The notes: generated from the letters alone by a model not told the origin. A stretch of DNA of 64,000 bases from Cereibacter_A sp052244495 (GCA_052244495.1 JBQPXH010000005.1), one strand, 5' to 3'; counted from the first letter of the stretch, positions 1 to 9,355 are shown. Numbers and translations are program-made.

Positions 1-84
1 GGCCAGAGGGCCAAGCACAAGACCAGCATGATCGACGAGATCTATCTGAAGGCGCATCGCGCGAACTCCAGCCTGTGCGGATAA
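1..84 (+). pseudogene. C-terminal-type fragment of an IS5-family transposase
   Basis: The window opens inside a reading frame that runs to a TAA at 82-84. The visible residues include MIDEIYLKAHRANSSL, which resembles the 'MIDATYLKAHRTASSL' segment of IS5-family (IS1031/IS427-like) second-frame transposases. The family protein normally continues for another 100 or so residues after this point, so the gene is truncated here as well as by the window edge. It is a decayed mobile-element remnant. Recognition rests on one short segment. Confidence 0.55.
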
Positions 85-152
85 AGGGGAACGTGCTGGT
101 CTGCCTCCAGAAAAGTGGTCCTCCCCGAGGTAGGCTTTCGGGCCTCATGGGG

Positions 153-1200
153 GGCTCTGTTGTACAAAGCCGCTGAAGGTGGAGCTACCCCTTGTCCCGG
201 ACACACTTATCCCACGGCTTCGGTCACGGGTCTGCCGAGCGCGGTGAGACCGTTCATGATGGCTGCACGAAGCTGAAGCTCGGCAACCTGCCGGTCAGGC
301 TCCCGCGCCATGAGGCGTTGGCCCAGAAGCTCCATGCAGTGCATCCTGGTTTCGGCCCGACTCCGGCGATGGTAGCCGCTCCACTTCCGCCAGATTTTCC
401 GGCCCAGGCGTTTCGATGCGCGGAGGGCCTCGTTGCGGGCAATGGCACTCGCGCTGTCGGGTTTCCGGAGCCTGGCATTCTTGCGGGGCGGCATGACGGC
501 AAGGGCGCCCCGGTCGGCGATGGCATCGTGACACTTGCGCGTATCGCAAGCCGTCTGCGGTGACGCTGCCGATCTCCTGATCGGGCGGGATCTGGGCGAG
601 CAATTCGGCCAGCCTAGGCGCATCGCCGGTATCGCTGCCGGTGAACTCGACCGCCCGGATTCCCAGTGTTTCTTCATCGATCCCGAGGTGAACCTTGCGC
701 CAGATGCGGCGTTTGGAGCCGCCATGCTTGCGGGCATTCCACTCGCCTTCACCCTCAACCCTGGTCCCGGTGCTGTCGATCAGAAGGTGCAGCGGACCTT
801 CCGAGCCACGATACGGGATGTTCACGGCCTAGGTCTTCTGGCGGCGCGACAGCGTGCTGAAATCCGGCACTGACCAGTCGAGCCCGCTCAACTGCAGAAG
901 GCTCTCGACGAAGCCCGCCGTCTGCCTGAGTGCCATGCCGAACAGCCCTTTCATCGTCAGGCAGGACTGGATCGCAGCGTCGCTGCAGGTGCGCTGCCGG
1001 CCCTGATTGCCGGTCGGCCTGGCCTCCCACGTCATCTCGGGATCGAACCAGATCGTCAGCGAGCCCCGGCGCTTGAGCGCTTCGTTACAGGCCCGCCAGT
1101 TCCTGATCTTGCAGGCCACCCGCACCTGCTAAGCCAGCCACCCCGACCGTGGCGCCGAGGCCCGTCATGCACTAACATTCAAACCGACCACTCAATAGGG
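153..1200 (-). mobile_element. Eroded IS5-type insertion sequence
   Basis: A stretch that contains a broken IS5-type transposase on the minus strand (207-1125). On its low-coordinate side, at 153-171, lies GGCTCTGTTGTACAAAGCC, which looks like an IS5-family terminal repeat. On its high-coordinate side (about 1131-1199) lies a block of about 70-90 bp whose relatives occur again near 9262-9355 and 11935-12030. I could not find a matching right terminal repeat, so the outer limits are approximate and the element is very probably dead. Confidence 0.55.
207..1125 (-). pseudogene. IS5-family transposase, frameshifted
   Basis: Three overlapping minus-strand frames together give one IS5-type transposase. 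The N-terminal part (1125 to about 830) has the 'RRGSLTIWFDPEMTW' motif typical of these enzymes. The middle part (about 825 to 540) carries LLIDSTGTRVEGEGEW and KVHLGIDE, the region around the first catalytic Asp. The C-terminal part (about 545 to 207) has CHDAIADRGA, KIWRKWSGYHRRS and ETRMHCMELLGQRL. The frame changes near 830 and near 545, so no functional protein can be made. A related but further decayed copy lies at 11590-12030. Confidence 0.8.
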
Positions 1201-1287
1201 GCAGGCCAACCGCGGCTTCGTGTTGAACGCCAAAAAAGGTGCGGCGTCTGATGAGGGGGACATGACCTGAATCCGCGGCGGTGGCGT

Positions 1288-1719
1288 TTCGTCCGCACAA
1301 CCGACACTGATCACGCCTGCCTGATCCATCCGTTCGTGGCCAGGGAACTCCAAATCCATGGCCCGGACCAGTTCTGGGGTAGGGCGGAACAGCGGTCCAC
1401 CCGGTGCAAGGACCGCCCGCCGAACGACCTGACGCATGTCACGATTCCGGCCGGCTTCGCCTATGTGACGTAGATCACGGGCGCCTTGTCCCGTCGCACC
1501 GTCGGCTACGCCATCGGCCGCCGGATCGACGCACGCCGTGCCGTCGGGGCCATGAGAAGGTCGATCGCGCTGCGCCGCTTTGTGTTCCATTCTGACCGCG
1601 GCTCGCAATACGCCTCCGATCTGCACCGCGATCTGTTGAAGGAACAAGTCTTCGTCGGGTCGATGAGCCGACGCGCGAACCCATACGACGATCCACAGGC
1701 CGAGAGCCTCATGAGATGA
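1288..1719 (+). pseudogene. IS3-family OrfB (rve) transposase remnant
   Basis: The plus strand encodes pieces of an IS3-family integrase-type transposase. A first piece (from 1288) reads FVRTTDTDH and HGPDQFWG, matching the segment just before the first catalytic Asp. A second piece reads DLTHVTIPAGFAYVT and then meets a TAG. A third (about 1486-1719) carries RTVGYAIGRRIDAR, VFHSDRGSQYAS (second catalytic Asp) and MSRRANPYDDPQAES (ahead of the catalytic Glu). A frameshift near 1380, internal stops and a stop right after QAESLMR show it is a pseudogene. No intact OrfA is visible. Confidence 0.8.
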
Positions 1720-2179
1720 TGGCGCACTGACGGAAACGAGGAAGGCACGCCCCGTTCTGACCGAAGCGCCTCGGAGCGCGCCATTGATCGGTGCCGAACC
1801 CACACGTGGGCGTTCATCAGGGCGCGCGGGCAAGCCGCAACCGAGACGCCGAATACATGGCCGCGGCGACATCAGGCAGGGACGAGCCCGTCCCGGCGGA
1901 CTTCGGACCGGCGTGACTGGCTGTTGCTGCGAGCTCCCTTCGCAGCAACAGGCAGAGCATTGTCCCAGTACTGAAACATCGCCTGGAACTTATCGACCCG
2001 GCCATCATTGATGCAGTGCAGCATCTCTGGCTGCATGCGCAGCATCCGCATCGGGAAGCCCGAGCGGATAGAAATGAAAGTGCTGCGACCCGAACCCCAA
2101 CGCATTTTTGTCGTGCTCGACCGTCCCCGCGAGGAAATCCTGCGGATCGTCAGTCGCGCCCCGCTCGAAAGGACCGACA
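1720..2179. other. Stretch without a recognisable gene
   Basis: Between the IS3-type remnant and the HHE/phasin-like gene I find no frame that resembles a known protein on either strand. The last 60 bases are presumably the leader of the downstream gene. The earlier part is probably further IS debris or scrambled DNA left by the insertions. Confidence 0.5.
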
Positions 2180-3247
2180 ATGACGACCATTCGACAACTG
2201 ATCCAGTCCAGCCCCAAGAAGACCGAAGAGCTGTTTGCAAGGCTCGTCGATACCTCCGAAACCGCCGTCAAGACGCGCGACCGTCTGTTCTCCGAGCTGA
2301 AGGACGAGCTTGAGCTTCAGGCCAGGCTCGAGGAGCAGCATGTCCTTCCGGTGCTGAAGAAGCACAAGGAGACCAAGGGTCTCGTGGCCGATGCCCTGAA
2401 CGACAACCGGCAGACGCGCGAGCTTCTGGCCGAGCTGGAGCACACCCCCAAGGACAGCGAGGCGTTCGGCGTCAAGGTGGCCGACCTTCGGGCGGCCTTC
2501 CAGAAGCACGTCCGCGACGACAAGAAGGAGTTCCTGCCCGCGGTCGTCAAGGCGCTGACCGACGAGGAGGCAAGCACCATCGTCGAGAAGATCGAGGACG
2601 GGAAGGCCCAGTTCGAGGCGGCGCAGCGTGCCGAGGCCGACGAGCGCCGCGCCGAGGCCAAACGAGAGCGCGAGCAAGCCAAGCACGAACAGGCAGAGCG
2701 CGAACAGGCCGAAGCAGCCGACGCAGCAAAGGGCAAGGCGAAGGCTGACGCCGAGCGCGCCCAAAAGGAGACCGTCGCGGCGCAGACCGGGACCGGTTCG
2801 GTCGCGCGGAAAGGCAATGCGGGGCCGCAGGACGCCCAACGCCGGCCCGAGGGGCGCAATGCCGCCGAAGCGGAAGCCCCGGCAGCGAAGATGGTGGATG
2901 CCGCCGCCAATTTCGGACGCACCGCCATGACCGCTGGCGCCGAAGGCACCCGTGATCTGGGCAAGGCTCTTCGGGCTGCCACGGGCCTCGAGCAGCCGCG
3001 GGAGGCCGGCGGCAAGGCGGAGACCTTGGCCGGACCGTGGATGGTCGAACTGCTGACGGAACAGGCGCGGCACGCGATGCGGACGACCGTGGCGGTCGGA
3101 AGCGCCAGATCGCTGACCGAGGTGGCCAAGGCGCAAGGCGACTTCATGAGTGGGAGCCTTCAGCGGATGACCCAGCTCAACGCGCGCTACCTCGCCCTCG
3201 TCCGCGACGGGATGAGCATCGGCTCGTCCCTCATGCCCCGCCGCTGA
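2180..3247 (+). CDS. HHE (hemerythrin-like) domain protein with phasin-like C-terminus
   Basis: A 355-residue soluble protein. The start at 2180 is preferred because AAAGGA sits 7 bases upstream; an earlier in-frame ATG at 2108 adds residues unlike the family. Residues 1-150 are helical and carry EEQHVLPVL and FQKHVRDDKKEFLPAV, the His/Glu pattern of HHE metal-binding four-helix bundles. Residues about 150-250 are a highly charged Ala/Glu/Arg/Lys linker, probably coiled coil. The last 110 residues (FGRTAMTAGAEG, then a helix ending ARYLALVRDGM) resemble phasin-type granule-associated proteins. Two DUF2382 genes follow in the same direction, so a stress or storage-granule role is plausible. 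Metal binding and granule binding are inferences from sequence pattern. Confidence 0.65.
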   Translation: MTTIRQLIQSSPKKTEELFARLVDTSETAVKTRDRLFSELKDELELQARLEEQHVLPVLKKHKETKGLVADALNDNRQTRELLAELEHTPKDSEAFGVKVADLRAAFQKHVRDDKKEFLPAVVKALTDEEASTIVEKIEDGKAQFEAAQRAEADERRAEAKREREQAKHEQAEREQAEAADAAKGKAKADAERAQKETVAAQTGTGSVARKGNAGPQDAQRRPEGRNAAEAEAPAAKMVDAAANFGRTAMTAGAEGTRDLGKALRAATGLEQPREAGGKAETLAGPWMVELLTEQARHAMRTTVAVGSARSLTEVAKAQGDFMSGSLQRMTQLNARYLALVRDGMSIGSSLMPRR

Positions 3248-3280
3248 CCAGTGACGGCCCCCGGCCGAGAAAGATCCCCG

Positions 3281-3715
3281 ATGCCCAGACCATCCATATC
3301 GGCGCCAAATGGCGTTTCCGCGCCCGAACGTCGGGTCATCCCGATCGTCGAGGAGCAGGCCGTCATCCTCAAGCGCAAGATGCTGGCCGAGGGCGTGCGC
3401 GTCCGGACGGTCGTGCATGAGGACGAAGCCGTGATCGACACGCCCGTCGCCCGCGAGACCATCGAGGTCGAGCGCGTTGCCCTCGACCATTGGGTCGAGG
3501 GGCCGGTCCCGGTGCGCCAGGAGGGCGACACCACGATCGTCACCTTCGTCGAGGAGGTGGCGGTGGTCGAAACGCGCCTGCGCGCCACCGCGGAAGTCCG
3601 CATCACGCGACGCCGCGAGGTCGATACCAGTTCCCACCAGGTTACGCTCCGCCGCGAGGAGGCCGTGGTCGAGCGGCTTGATAACTCCGGCGACACCGAA
3701 AGCGACGCAGGCTGA
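3281..3715 (+). CDS. DUF2382 (YsnF/AvaK) domain protein
   Basis: A 144-residue protein made almost entirely of one DUF2382 domain, the beta-rich repeat-like fold of YsnF/AvaK proteins. Typical segments are VIPIVEEQAVILKRK, ARETIEVERVALDHWV and VRITRRREVDTSSHQVTLRREEAVVERL-like strands. The ATG at 3281 has GAGAAAG about 8 bases upstream and is preferred over a GTG at 3251 that has no ribosome site. It starts 33 bases after the HHE/phasin-like gene and is probably cotranscribed with it. The family is linked to general stress responses in several bacteria; its molecular function is unknown. Confidence 0.75.
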   Translation: MPRPSISAPNGVSAPERRVIPIVEEQAVILKRKMLAEGVRVRTVVHEDEAVIDTPVARETIEVERVALDHWVEGPVPVRQEGDTTIVTFVEEVAVVETRLRATAEVRITRRREVDTSSHQVTLRREEAVVERLDNSGDTESDAG

Positions 3716-3769
3716 CGGGCTTTTGCCTGTCCGCCGGAACTTTCAGCTGAACATATTGGAAAAACCAGA

Positions 3770-4435
3770 ATGGCTAACCTCATCATCGCCTACAATGACC
3801 GGAACATCGCCGACCGGGCCATTGCCGCGCTGCGCGACGAAGGGTTCGGGGACGCTCACGTCCGGATCCTGAAGGGCGCCACGGCGAAGCTCGTCGCCGA
3901 AATCTCCGACTGCGGCTTCGCGGAGGCCGACGCGCGCGCCTATGCCAAGGCGGCCGGCGACGGCAAGGCCGTGGTCGTGGCCGACGTACCCGAGGATCAG
4001 TCCGATCTGGCGCAGTCGATCCTCGACGGAGTTACCTCGGGCACGGGTCCGGACAACGGCGGTGCCATGCCCAACGTCGAGGAGGAATTCTCGGTCGGCA
4101 AGGTGAAGACCACGAACGGCGGCGTCCGGGTGACCTCCAGCGTTCGCGAGACGCCGGTTGAGGCGACAGTCACGCTACGCACGGAGACGGTGGGCGCCGA
4201 ACGCCGCGAGGCCAATCGCCCGCTGGAAGGCGATGAGGCCAAAGCCGCCTTCAAGGAGAAGACCATCGAGATGATGGGAACCCGCGAAGAGGCCGAGGTC
4301 CACAAGGAGGCTCGGGTCGTCGGCGAGGTCGAACTTCGCAAGGAGGCATCCGAGCGCCAGACGACCGTCAAGGACACCGTCCGCAAGACCCATGTCGAGG
4401 TGGAGCGGATCGGCGATCGCGCTGCAGGAAAGTAA
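3770..4435 (+). CDS. DUF2382 (YsnF/AvaK) protein with N-terminal general-stress-type domain
   Basis: A 221-residue protein. Residues 1-90 (LIIAYNDRNIADRAIAALRDEGF, then AEADARAYAKAAGDGKAVVV) look like the small alpha/beta domain found in YflT/GsiB-neighbouring stress proteins. Residues about 115-221 are a DUF2382 domain (GVRVTSSVRETPVEATVTLR, AEVHKEARVVGEVELRKEA). It follows the other DUF2382 gene by 54 bases, and an inverted repeat at 4460-4483 ends the unit. The pairing of a large and a small DUF2382 protein is common. Function in stress tolerance is inferred from family context only. Confidence 0.75.
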   Translation: MANLIIAYNDRNIADRAIAALRDEGFGDAHVRILKGATAKLVAEISDCGFAEADARAYAKAAGDGKAVVVADVPEDQSDLAQSILDGVTSGTGPDNGGAMPNVEEEFSVGKVKTTNGGVRVTSSVRETPVEATVTLRTETVGAERREANRPLEGDEAKAAFKEKTIEMMGTREEAEVHKEARVVGEVELRKEASERQTTVKDTVRKTHVEVERIGDRAAGK

Positions 4436-4459
4436 GGCCACATCCGGCGGCCGCACGGC

Positions 4460-4483
4460 ACCCCGCTCCGGATGGGGCGGGGT
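4460..4483. terminator. Inverted repeat between convergent genes
   Basis: ACCCCGCTCC and GGGGCGGGGT flank a GGAT loop and pair along ten bases with one G-U wobble. It lies between the DUF2382 gene and the response regulator, whose stops face each other, so it could terminate both. No T-run follows, so efficiency is uncertain. Confidence 0.5.
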
Positions 4484-4521
4484 CTGCCCGGAGGTTCGAT
4501 GCGAAGGTGTTGCCGAAGGGC

Positions 4522-4899
4522 CTACTTCTGCGCGTCCCGCAAGAGCATCAGCGTCTCTGCCAGGCGCTTGCTGGTCAGGGGCTTTTCGAGGCGGCGCGCA
4601 GCCTGCAGAAGCGGGTGTCCCGAGATCGAACGGACATGACCGCTGACCACGACGAACGGGATCCCCTGTTCGTGGAGCCTCATGGCGACCGGCAACACCG
4701 ACTCGCCCGAGAGGGATTCATCCAGCAGTGCCAGATCGGCCCCGTCGCGCGCCAGCGTCGCCAGGGCATCTGCAACCGAAGCCGCCGGCCCGACCGGGCG
4801 GTAGCCCAGTTGCTCGAGCGTGCAAACCAGATCCATCGCGATCAGGTACTGGTCGTCGACGACCAGAACCCGGGTGCGGTTGTCTTGGGTCTGTTCCAT
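4522..4899 (-). CDS. Single-domain response regulator
   Basis: A 125-residue stand-alone receiver domain. It shows the acidic pocket at D15-D16 (VLVVDDQ), the phospho-acceptor D60 (ALLDESLSG), the conserved Ser in VVVSGH and the Lys of EKP. There is no output domain. It lies 64 bases downstream of the HWE-kinase fusion on the same strand, so it is very likely the partner, receiving phosphate from that kinase, as in many alphaproteobacterial HWE/receiver pairs. The output could be protein-protein interaction or phosphate relay. Confidence 0.85.
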   Translation of the reverse strand: MEQTQDNRTRVLVVDDQYLIAMDLVCTLEQLGYRPVGPAASVADALATLARDGADLALLDESLSGESVLPVAMRLHEQGIPFVVVSGHVRSISGHPLLQAARRLEKPLTSKRLAETLMLLRDAQK

Positions 4900-4963
4900 T
4901 CGGTTTCCGCCTGTGCTGGGCGACGGTTGAGACGTGCTGCGGCAGAACGCGTGTCGCGGCCAT

Positions 4964-7900
4964 TCAAGGCCCGTCGGGAAGGGTCAACGGGAACGATATG
5001 CGGCAGAGAGCGCCGTCGGGGGCAAGGGTCAGGTCCGCCTCTCCGCGCAACTGGTATGCGACCAACTGGCGGATCAGCGTCGACCCGAAACCTTCGCGTT
5101 CGGCAGGCCCCGGCGCCGGACCACCGGTTTCCCGCCACAGCAAATGGACATGACCGTCCCGTACGCTCCACGACACGGCGGCGCGGCCGGTCGTGTTGGA
5201 GAAGGCACCATACTTGGTGGCGTTCGTCTCGAGTTCATGCAGCACAAGGCTCAGCGCCAGCGCCTGCGATGACGAAAGAAGGACTTCGGGACCATCGACC
5301 GCGATGCGATCCGCTTCGACCGAATGGGCGTCGAGCGTGGCCTGAACGGTTTCCCGCAGCGGCCCCGGGCGCCAGTCCCGCGACAGAAGCAGGTTGTGTG
5401 CCCTAGAAAAGGCGGAGAGCCGTCCGGAGAAGGCGTGCACGAACTCGTCAAGGGAACGGCTGCGGCGCGCGGTCTGCGAGGCAAGGCCCTGCACCACGGC
5501 CAGCGCGTTCTTCACGCGGTGTCCAAGCTCGCCCATCAGGATCGCCTGATGGGCCTCGAACGCCCGGCGCTCGGTGATGTCCTCGATCGCCAGCAGGATC
5601 AACTGGACATGATCCAGCCTGCGGCCGCTCAGCAGCAGGATCTTGTGGCCGATGGTGCGGAAGTCATGCTCGACCTGGAAGTCCTGGAATGCTTCGTCTT
5701 CCGGCAGCACCTCGTTCAGAAGGCGCCGCAGCTCGGGGATGTTCCACTGGCCGTCGCCCAGGTCGTAGACCAGTCGGTTTACGGTGCGCTCGGGGTCGGC
5801 GTTGAATGTCCTGTAGAAGGCGGGGTTCGCCGAGACCACGCGGGATCCGGTGTCAAGCACCAGAAGAGGTGTCGGCACGGTCTCGACGATCCGCTCGGCG
5901 TAGCGCCGGGCGTCCTGTATCTCGGTCACCTCGCCGAAGGTGACGACGACGCCGGCGATACGGTCGTTCGCGTCCCGGTAGGGCGTGATGCGGCGCAGGA
6001 AGGTGCGGTGGCCGGCCGACTCCACCTGTCCCTCGCACCGCTCCAGCGTCGCGAGCACGTGGTGACAGTCGTCCTCCAGCCGTGGATCCTCGTAGCTGCG
6101 GACGATGTGGCCGACGGGGCGGCCGACATCCTCCTGCCGGATCCGGAAAAGCTCGGTCAGGCTGGGCGAGAACCAGCGCACGGCAAGGTCGGCATCCAGG
6201 AAGAGCGTGGCGACATTCGTGCTCCGCATGAGGTTGTCGAGATCGGCCGTCCGCTCGCGCAGTTCCGAGACTGTTTCGCGAAGTTGCGCATTGACCGTGC
6301 GCAATTCCTCGTTCAGCGACTGCAGTTCCTCCTTCGAGGTCTCGAGCTCCTCGTTCGCCGCACGCAATTCCTCGTTGATCGAGGTCATCTCTTCGCTGTA
6401 GGCGCGGGTCTCCTCAAGATTCTGATGTGCGGCCCAGGTCGTCGTGGCGAGTTCCGCGCGCAGCAGGCGGACTTCCTCTTCAAGCTCCTGCCCGCGCAGC
6501 GGCTCGGCCGGGTCGTCGCCAGGCGTCGCCTTGCGGATGGGCCGCTCCTCGACGAAGCTGATGGCGAACCGGCTCTCCGCCTCGGCGATCGGCGTCGCCT
6601 CGATCAGCAGAAGGTGTTCGTCGTTCCCGAGGACCGTGTGCGTCCTGACCGATTCCGGCTTGCCGGTGCGCGCGGCCGCATCCAGAGCCCGGCGGATGTA
6701 AGGCGCCAGCCCCTCCCGTGCCAGCGCCATGAGGTTCTGCGTCACCTCTCCTACCTGCGGCCGAAGATACTGGCTCATGTCGCCGTGGTAATAGACGATG
6801 ACGGCTTCGCTGTCGGTGACGACGGCGGGTGGAGCGTAGCGATCGGCCAGGGTTGCGGCCACCCAATCCGGCAGGCGCCGTTGCCTTGCGGCCTGCAGTC
6901 CCGGCAGACCCGTGCGCGATGCGCCGCCATGCCTGCGCCCCAGCTCGCGGATCAGGGGAAAGTCCAGCAGATCGTGCCGCGTCGGACCGATCCGGCGCCA
7001 GATACGGGCGTCCTTGTCCAGCGTCTCGAAGAGGTCGCCCGTCTCGCCGACGCTCTCGGCAGAGCCGAGAAACAGCGCCCCGTCCTCGGCCAGCGCAAAG
7101 TGGAACAGGCGGATCAGCCGCCGCTGGATCTCTGGCTTGAGATAGATCAGCAGGTTGCGGCAGATCACGAGGTCCGCGCGCGAGAACGGCGGATCCTGAA
7201 CCAGGTTCTGCGGGGCGAAGATCATCACGTCGCGGATCTCGGACCTGATCTGGACGCAGTCGCCCGAGCGATCGAACCAGCGGTCGACCAGGTTTTCGGG
7301 CAGGTGCGCGACCGCCGACGCGGGAAAACGGCCCGACCGCGCCCGCGCCAGGGCCGCGAGCGAAGCGTCGGTCGCGAATATCTCCACCTGCGCCTCGGAC
7401 CCCGTCTGGTGCAGGAGTTCAAAGATCGAGATCGCGACCGAATAGGCTTCCTCTCCGGTGGCGCAGCCCGCGGTCCAGATGCGGATCGGCCGATCTGCCG
7501 ACCGTCGCGCAACAAGCGGCTTCAGCACATTTTCCGTCAGACTTTCCCACGCCCTGCCATCCCGGAAGAACGAAGTCACGGTGATCAGCACGTTCTTCAG
7601 AAGAAGGTCGGCTTCCTCTTCGGAAGTCTCGACATACGCGGCATAGGCATCCCAATCCCCAAGCCCGAGGAAATGCACGCGGCGGTCGATCCGACGGAAA
7701 AGGGTTCCGATCTTGTATTGCCGGAAGTCGATGGTGCTTTGGCGTTGCAACGCGCGCAGGATCCGCTCGAAGGGATCGACTTGCGCCGACTCGTTTTCCG
7801 CCTCCCTTGAGCCAGTTGCCTTGCCACTCTGCCGCGCGGCGTCATCGCCGGGCATGGCCTCGCGCACAACCTTTGCGTCCCGAAGCCGCGTGGCATTTCG

Positions 7901-8470
7901 AACAAGCGCCGGAACCATCTGTGCCGGCTCGAGCACCATGTCCACGAAGCCCGTCTCGATGGCCCGCCGCGGCATCTCGCCGAACTCGGCGCTGTCGGGG
8001 GCCTGAGCAATCACGCAGCCGCCGGCTTCGCGCACGCCCCCGAGCGCCGTCGAGCCGTTCGATCCGGTGCCCGAGCAGATGATCACCGTCGTCCGACCGC
8101 CGAACTCTCGCGTAAGGCCGCGAACGATGTCGTCGACCGGCCGATGCGTGCTTCCGGTAGCGCGCTGCCGCGGGATCAGGGCGCCATCGGCGACATCGAG
8201 CGTCCGGTCGGGCGGCAGGACATAGATGGTCCCGCAGGTGATCGTTGTCGGATCGTCCACTGCCACGACAGGAAGGTCGGTCCTGCTGCGCAGCAACTCG
8301 ACCAGGTGGCTCTCCTGATCGGGCGACAGGTGGAGGATGACGACATACGCCATCTTCGTCCGCGTCTCCTCTCGGGACATCGCGTCGAAGAAGTCGAAGA
8401 AGCTCTGCAAGGCCCCGGCAGATCCGCCCAAGGCGACCACCGGGAAGCCTGAAGGTGGTGGATCTGCCAT
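4964..8470 (-). CDS. CheB-CheR-PAS-HWE histidine kinase fusion
   Basis: A 1168-residue cytoplasmic sensor. Order: CheB methylesterase-like domain (about 1-190; S17 in GGSAG, H47 in HLSP); CheR methyltransferase (about 235-500; SAM motif WTAGCATGEEAYS, CRNLLIY); a Glu-rich coiled coil with repeated EEL/NEEL motifs; two PAS-like domains; and a C-terminal HWE kinase with phospho-His in GELGHRVKNALAVV, N-box HELETNATKYGA, WRETGGP and GFGSTLI. The usual CheB catalytic Asp (GTGSDG) is Asn138 here, so esterase activity is doubtful. The start at 8470 (MADPPPSG) directly precedes the CheB fold; a start at 8488 is also possible, and the longer frame to 8764 is not family-like. The receiver gene follows it. 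Confidence 0.88.
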   Translation of the reverse strand: MADPPPSGFPVVALGGSAGALQSFFDFFDAMSREETRTKMAYVVILHLSPDQESHLVELLRSRTDLPVVAVDDPTTITCGTIYVLPPDRTLDVADGALIPRQRATGSTHRPVDDIVRGLTREFGGRTTVIICSGTGSNGSTALGGVREAGGCVIAQAPDSAEFGEMPRRAIETGFVDMVLEPAQMVPALVRNATRLRDAKVVREAMPGDDAARQSGKATGSREAENESAQVDPFERILRALQRQSTIDFRQYKIGTLFRRIDRRVHFLGLGDWDAYAAYVETSEEEADLLLKNVLITVTSFFRDGRAWESLTENVLKPLVARRSADRPIRIWTAGCATGEEAYSVAISIFELLHQTGSEAQVEIFATDASLAALARARSGRFPASAVAHLPENLVDRWFDRSGDCVQIRSEIRDVMIFAPQNLVQDPPFSRADLVICRNLLIYLKPEIQRRLIRLFHFALAEDGALFLGSAESVGETGDLFETLDKDARIWRRIGPTRHDLLDFPLIRELGRRHGGASRTGLPGLQAARQRRLPDWVAATLADRYAPPAVVTDSEAVIVYYHGDMSQYLRPQVGEVTQNLMALAREGLAPYIRRALDAAARTGKPESVRTHTVLGNDEHLLLIEATPIAEAESRFAISFVEERPIRKATPGDDPAEPLRGQELEEEVRLLRAELATTTWAAHQNLEETRAYSEEMTSINEELRAANEELETSKEELQSLNEELRTVNAQLRETVSELRERTADLDNLMRSTNVATLFLDADLAVRWFSPSLTELFRIRQEDVGRPVGHIVRSYEDPRLEDDCHHVLATLERCEGQVESAGHRTFLRRITPYRDANDRIAGVVVTFGEVTEIQDARRYAERIVETVPTPLLVLDTGSRVVSANPAFYRTFNADPERTVNRLVYDLGDGQWNIPELRRLLNEVLPEDEAFQDFQVEHDFRTIGHKILLLSGRRLDHVQLILLAIEDITERRAFEAHQAILMGELGHRVKNALAVVQGLASQTARRSRSLDEFVHAFSGRLSAFSRAHNLLLSRDWRPGPLRETVQATLDAHSVEADRIAVDGPEVLLSSSQALALSLVLHELETNATKYGAFSNTTGRAAVSWSVRDGHVHLLWRETGGPAPGPAEREGFGSTLIRQLVAYQLRGEADLTLAPDGALCRISFPLTLPDGP

Positions 8471-8841
8471 CCGCGCAACCTGATGCATCCCGCCAGGTCT
8501 TGCAAGCGATAGTCGCCTCCATCGGTCAGGCTCTCGCCCGTCCCGCGGCGTGACGAGGAACAGTTTCGGGCGAGTGCCTGACGGCCCGGGCCGCCCGGCC
8601 CGGACGACCCCGCCGCCAGCTCGTCGCGCTTCAGGCGGCGGTCGGGCAGGTCTCCGCAATGCGCCCCGTGCCCCGGCCCACCGCAAGGCGAGCCGTGACA
8701 ATCCGGTTCTTTGTTTTACGTCACAAGGCGCCGGGGTGGGGCGCGTTCCACCTCCGCGGACCATCTCGCGCCGACCCGCCCGCCAGACGATCCGGGTCGA
8801 GAGCGCTGCGCGGCGTGGCGCATGATGCGGGTCAAAGCGCA

Positions 8842-8946
8842 GGCTTCAAGAAGGCACGCGCCACCGTTGCCCGCAAGCTCGCCATCGTCCTCCACGCCAT
8901 GTGGAGGACAGGCACGCCGTTCCGCTGGAGCAAGGTCCATGGATGA
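8842..8946 (+). pseudogene. C-terminal fragment of an IS110/IS1111-type transposase
   Basis: The frame reads FKKARATVARKLAIVLHAMW and then RTGTPFRWSK before a TGA. This matches the usual C-terminus of IS110-family transposases (the 'KVAVARKLAVILHRMW.DGT.F' type). Upstream of 8842 the similarity fades, so only the last 35 or so residues of a protein normally near 350 remain. It is a dead fragment. Confidence 0.65.
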
Positions 8947-9261
8947 CACGCAAGGAGTACGACTGACCGAATGACTTCACGGATGCGCCTGCCGAGACGC
9001 GTGGCCCGGATCAGGCCGACCCTCTGACAGGCGGCACCTCCACCCAGACGCAGGAAGATGATTGCGAGGACCATTTCGGGCGATCCACCATCCGACGCCA
9101 ACATGCAGCGATCCCAACCGCAATCGACTGCGGAGAGAATCCTGAATCCGGCAAAGGCGCAGATCCGAACCAGAACCCTTGACCAATGCTATTTGAGCAG
9201 GGGCACGCCAGCTGCCTGGCAATTGTTCCCCGGCACCACGCGCGGTGCAGTGGCCGGCTTC

Positions 9262-9355
9262 GCCACCCGCACCCGCTGCGCCGGGCGCCCCATCTGTAGC
9301 GCCAGGACCCGCCATGCATTAACATCGAAATCGGGCCACTCAATGGGGCAGACCA
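9262..9355. repeat. IS5-associated end block, copy 2
   Basis: This block aligns by eye with 1128-1199 (for example CACCCGCACC, then CATGCA(T/C)TAACAT, then CCACTCAAT and GGGGCAG) and more weakly with 11935-12030. In copy 1 the block sits immediately upstream of the IS5-type transposase start, so this is probably the leftover upstream flank of the same element. Here no transposase follows. Confidence 0.5.

Noticed and set aside
2150..3637. Minus-strand frame opposite the HHE/phasin-like gene
   Set aside because: Composition is Arg/Gly/Leu-rich without domain likeness, while the plus strand has a good ribosome site and family motifs.
5324..7810. Plus-strand open frame of about 830 codons opposite the CheB-CheR-HWE gene
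   Set aside because: Antisense shadow of a well-supported multidomain gene.
8471..8764. N-terminal extension of the CheB-CheR-HWE protein
   Set aside because: The 98 added residues are Arg/Pro/Gly-rich and unrelated to CheB, and the CheB fold starts right after the ATG at 8470.
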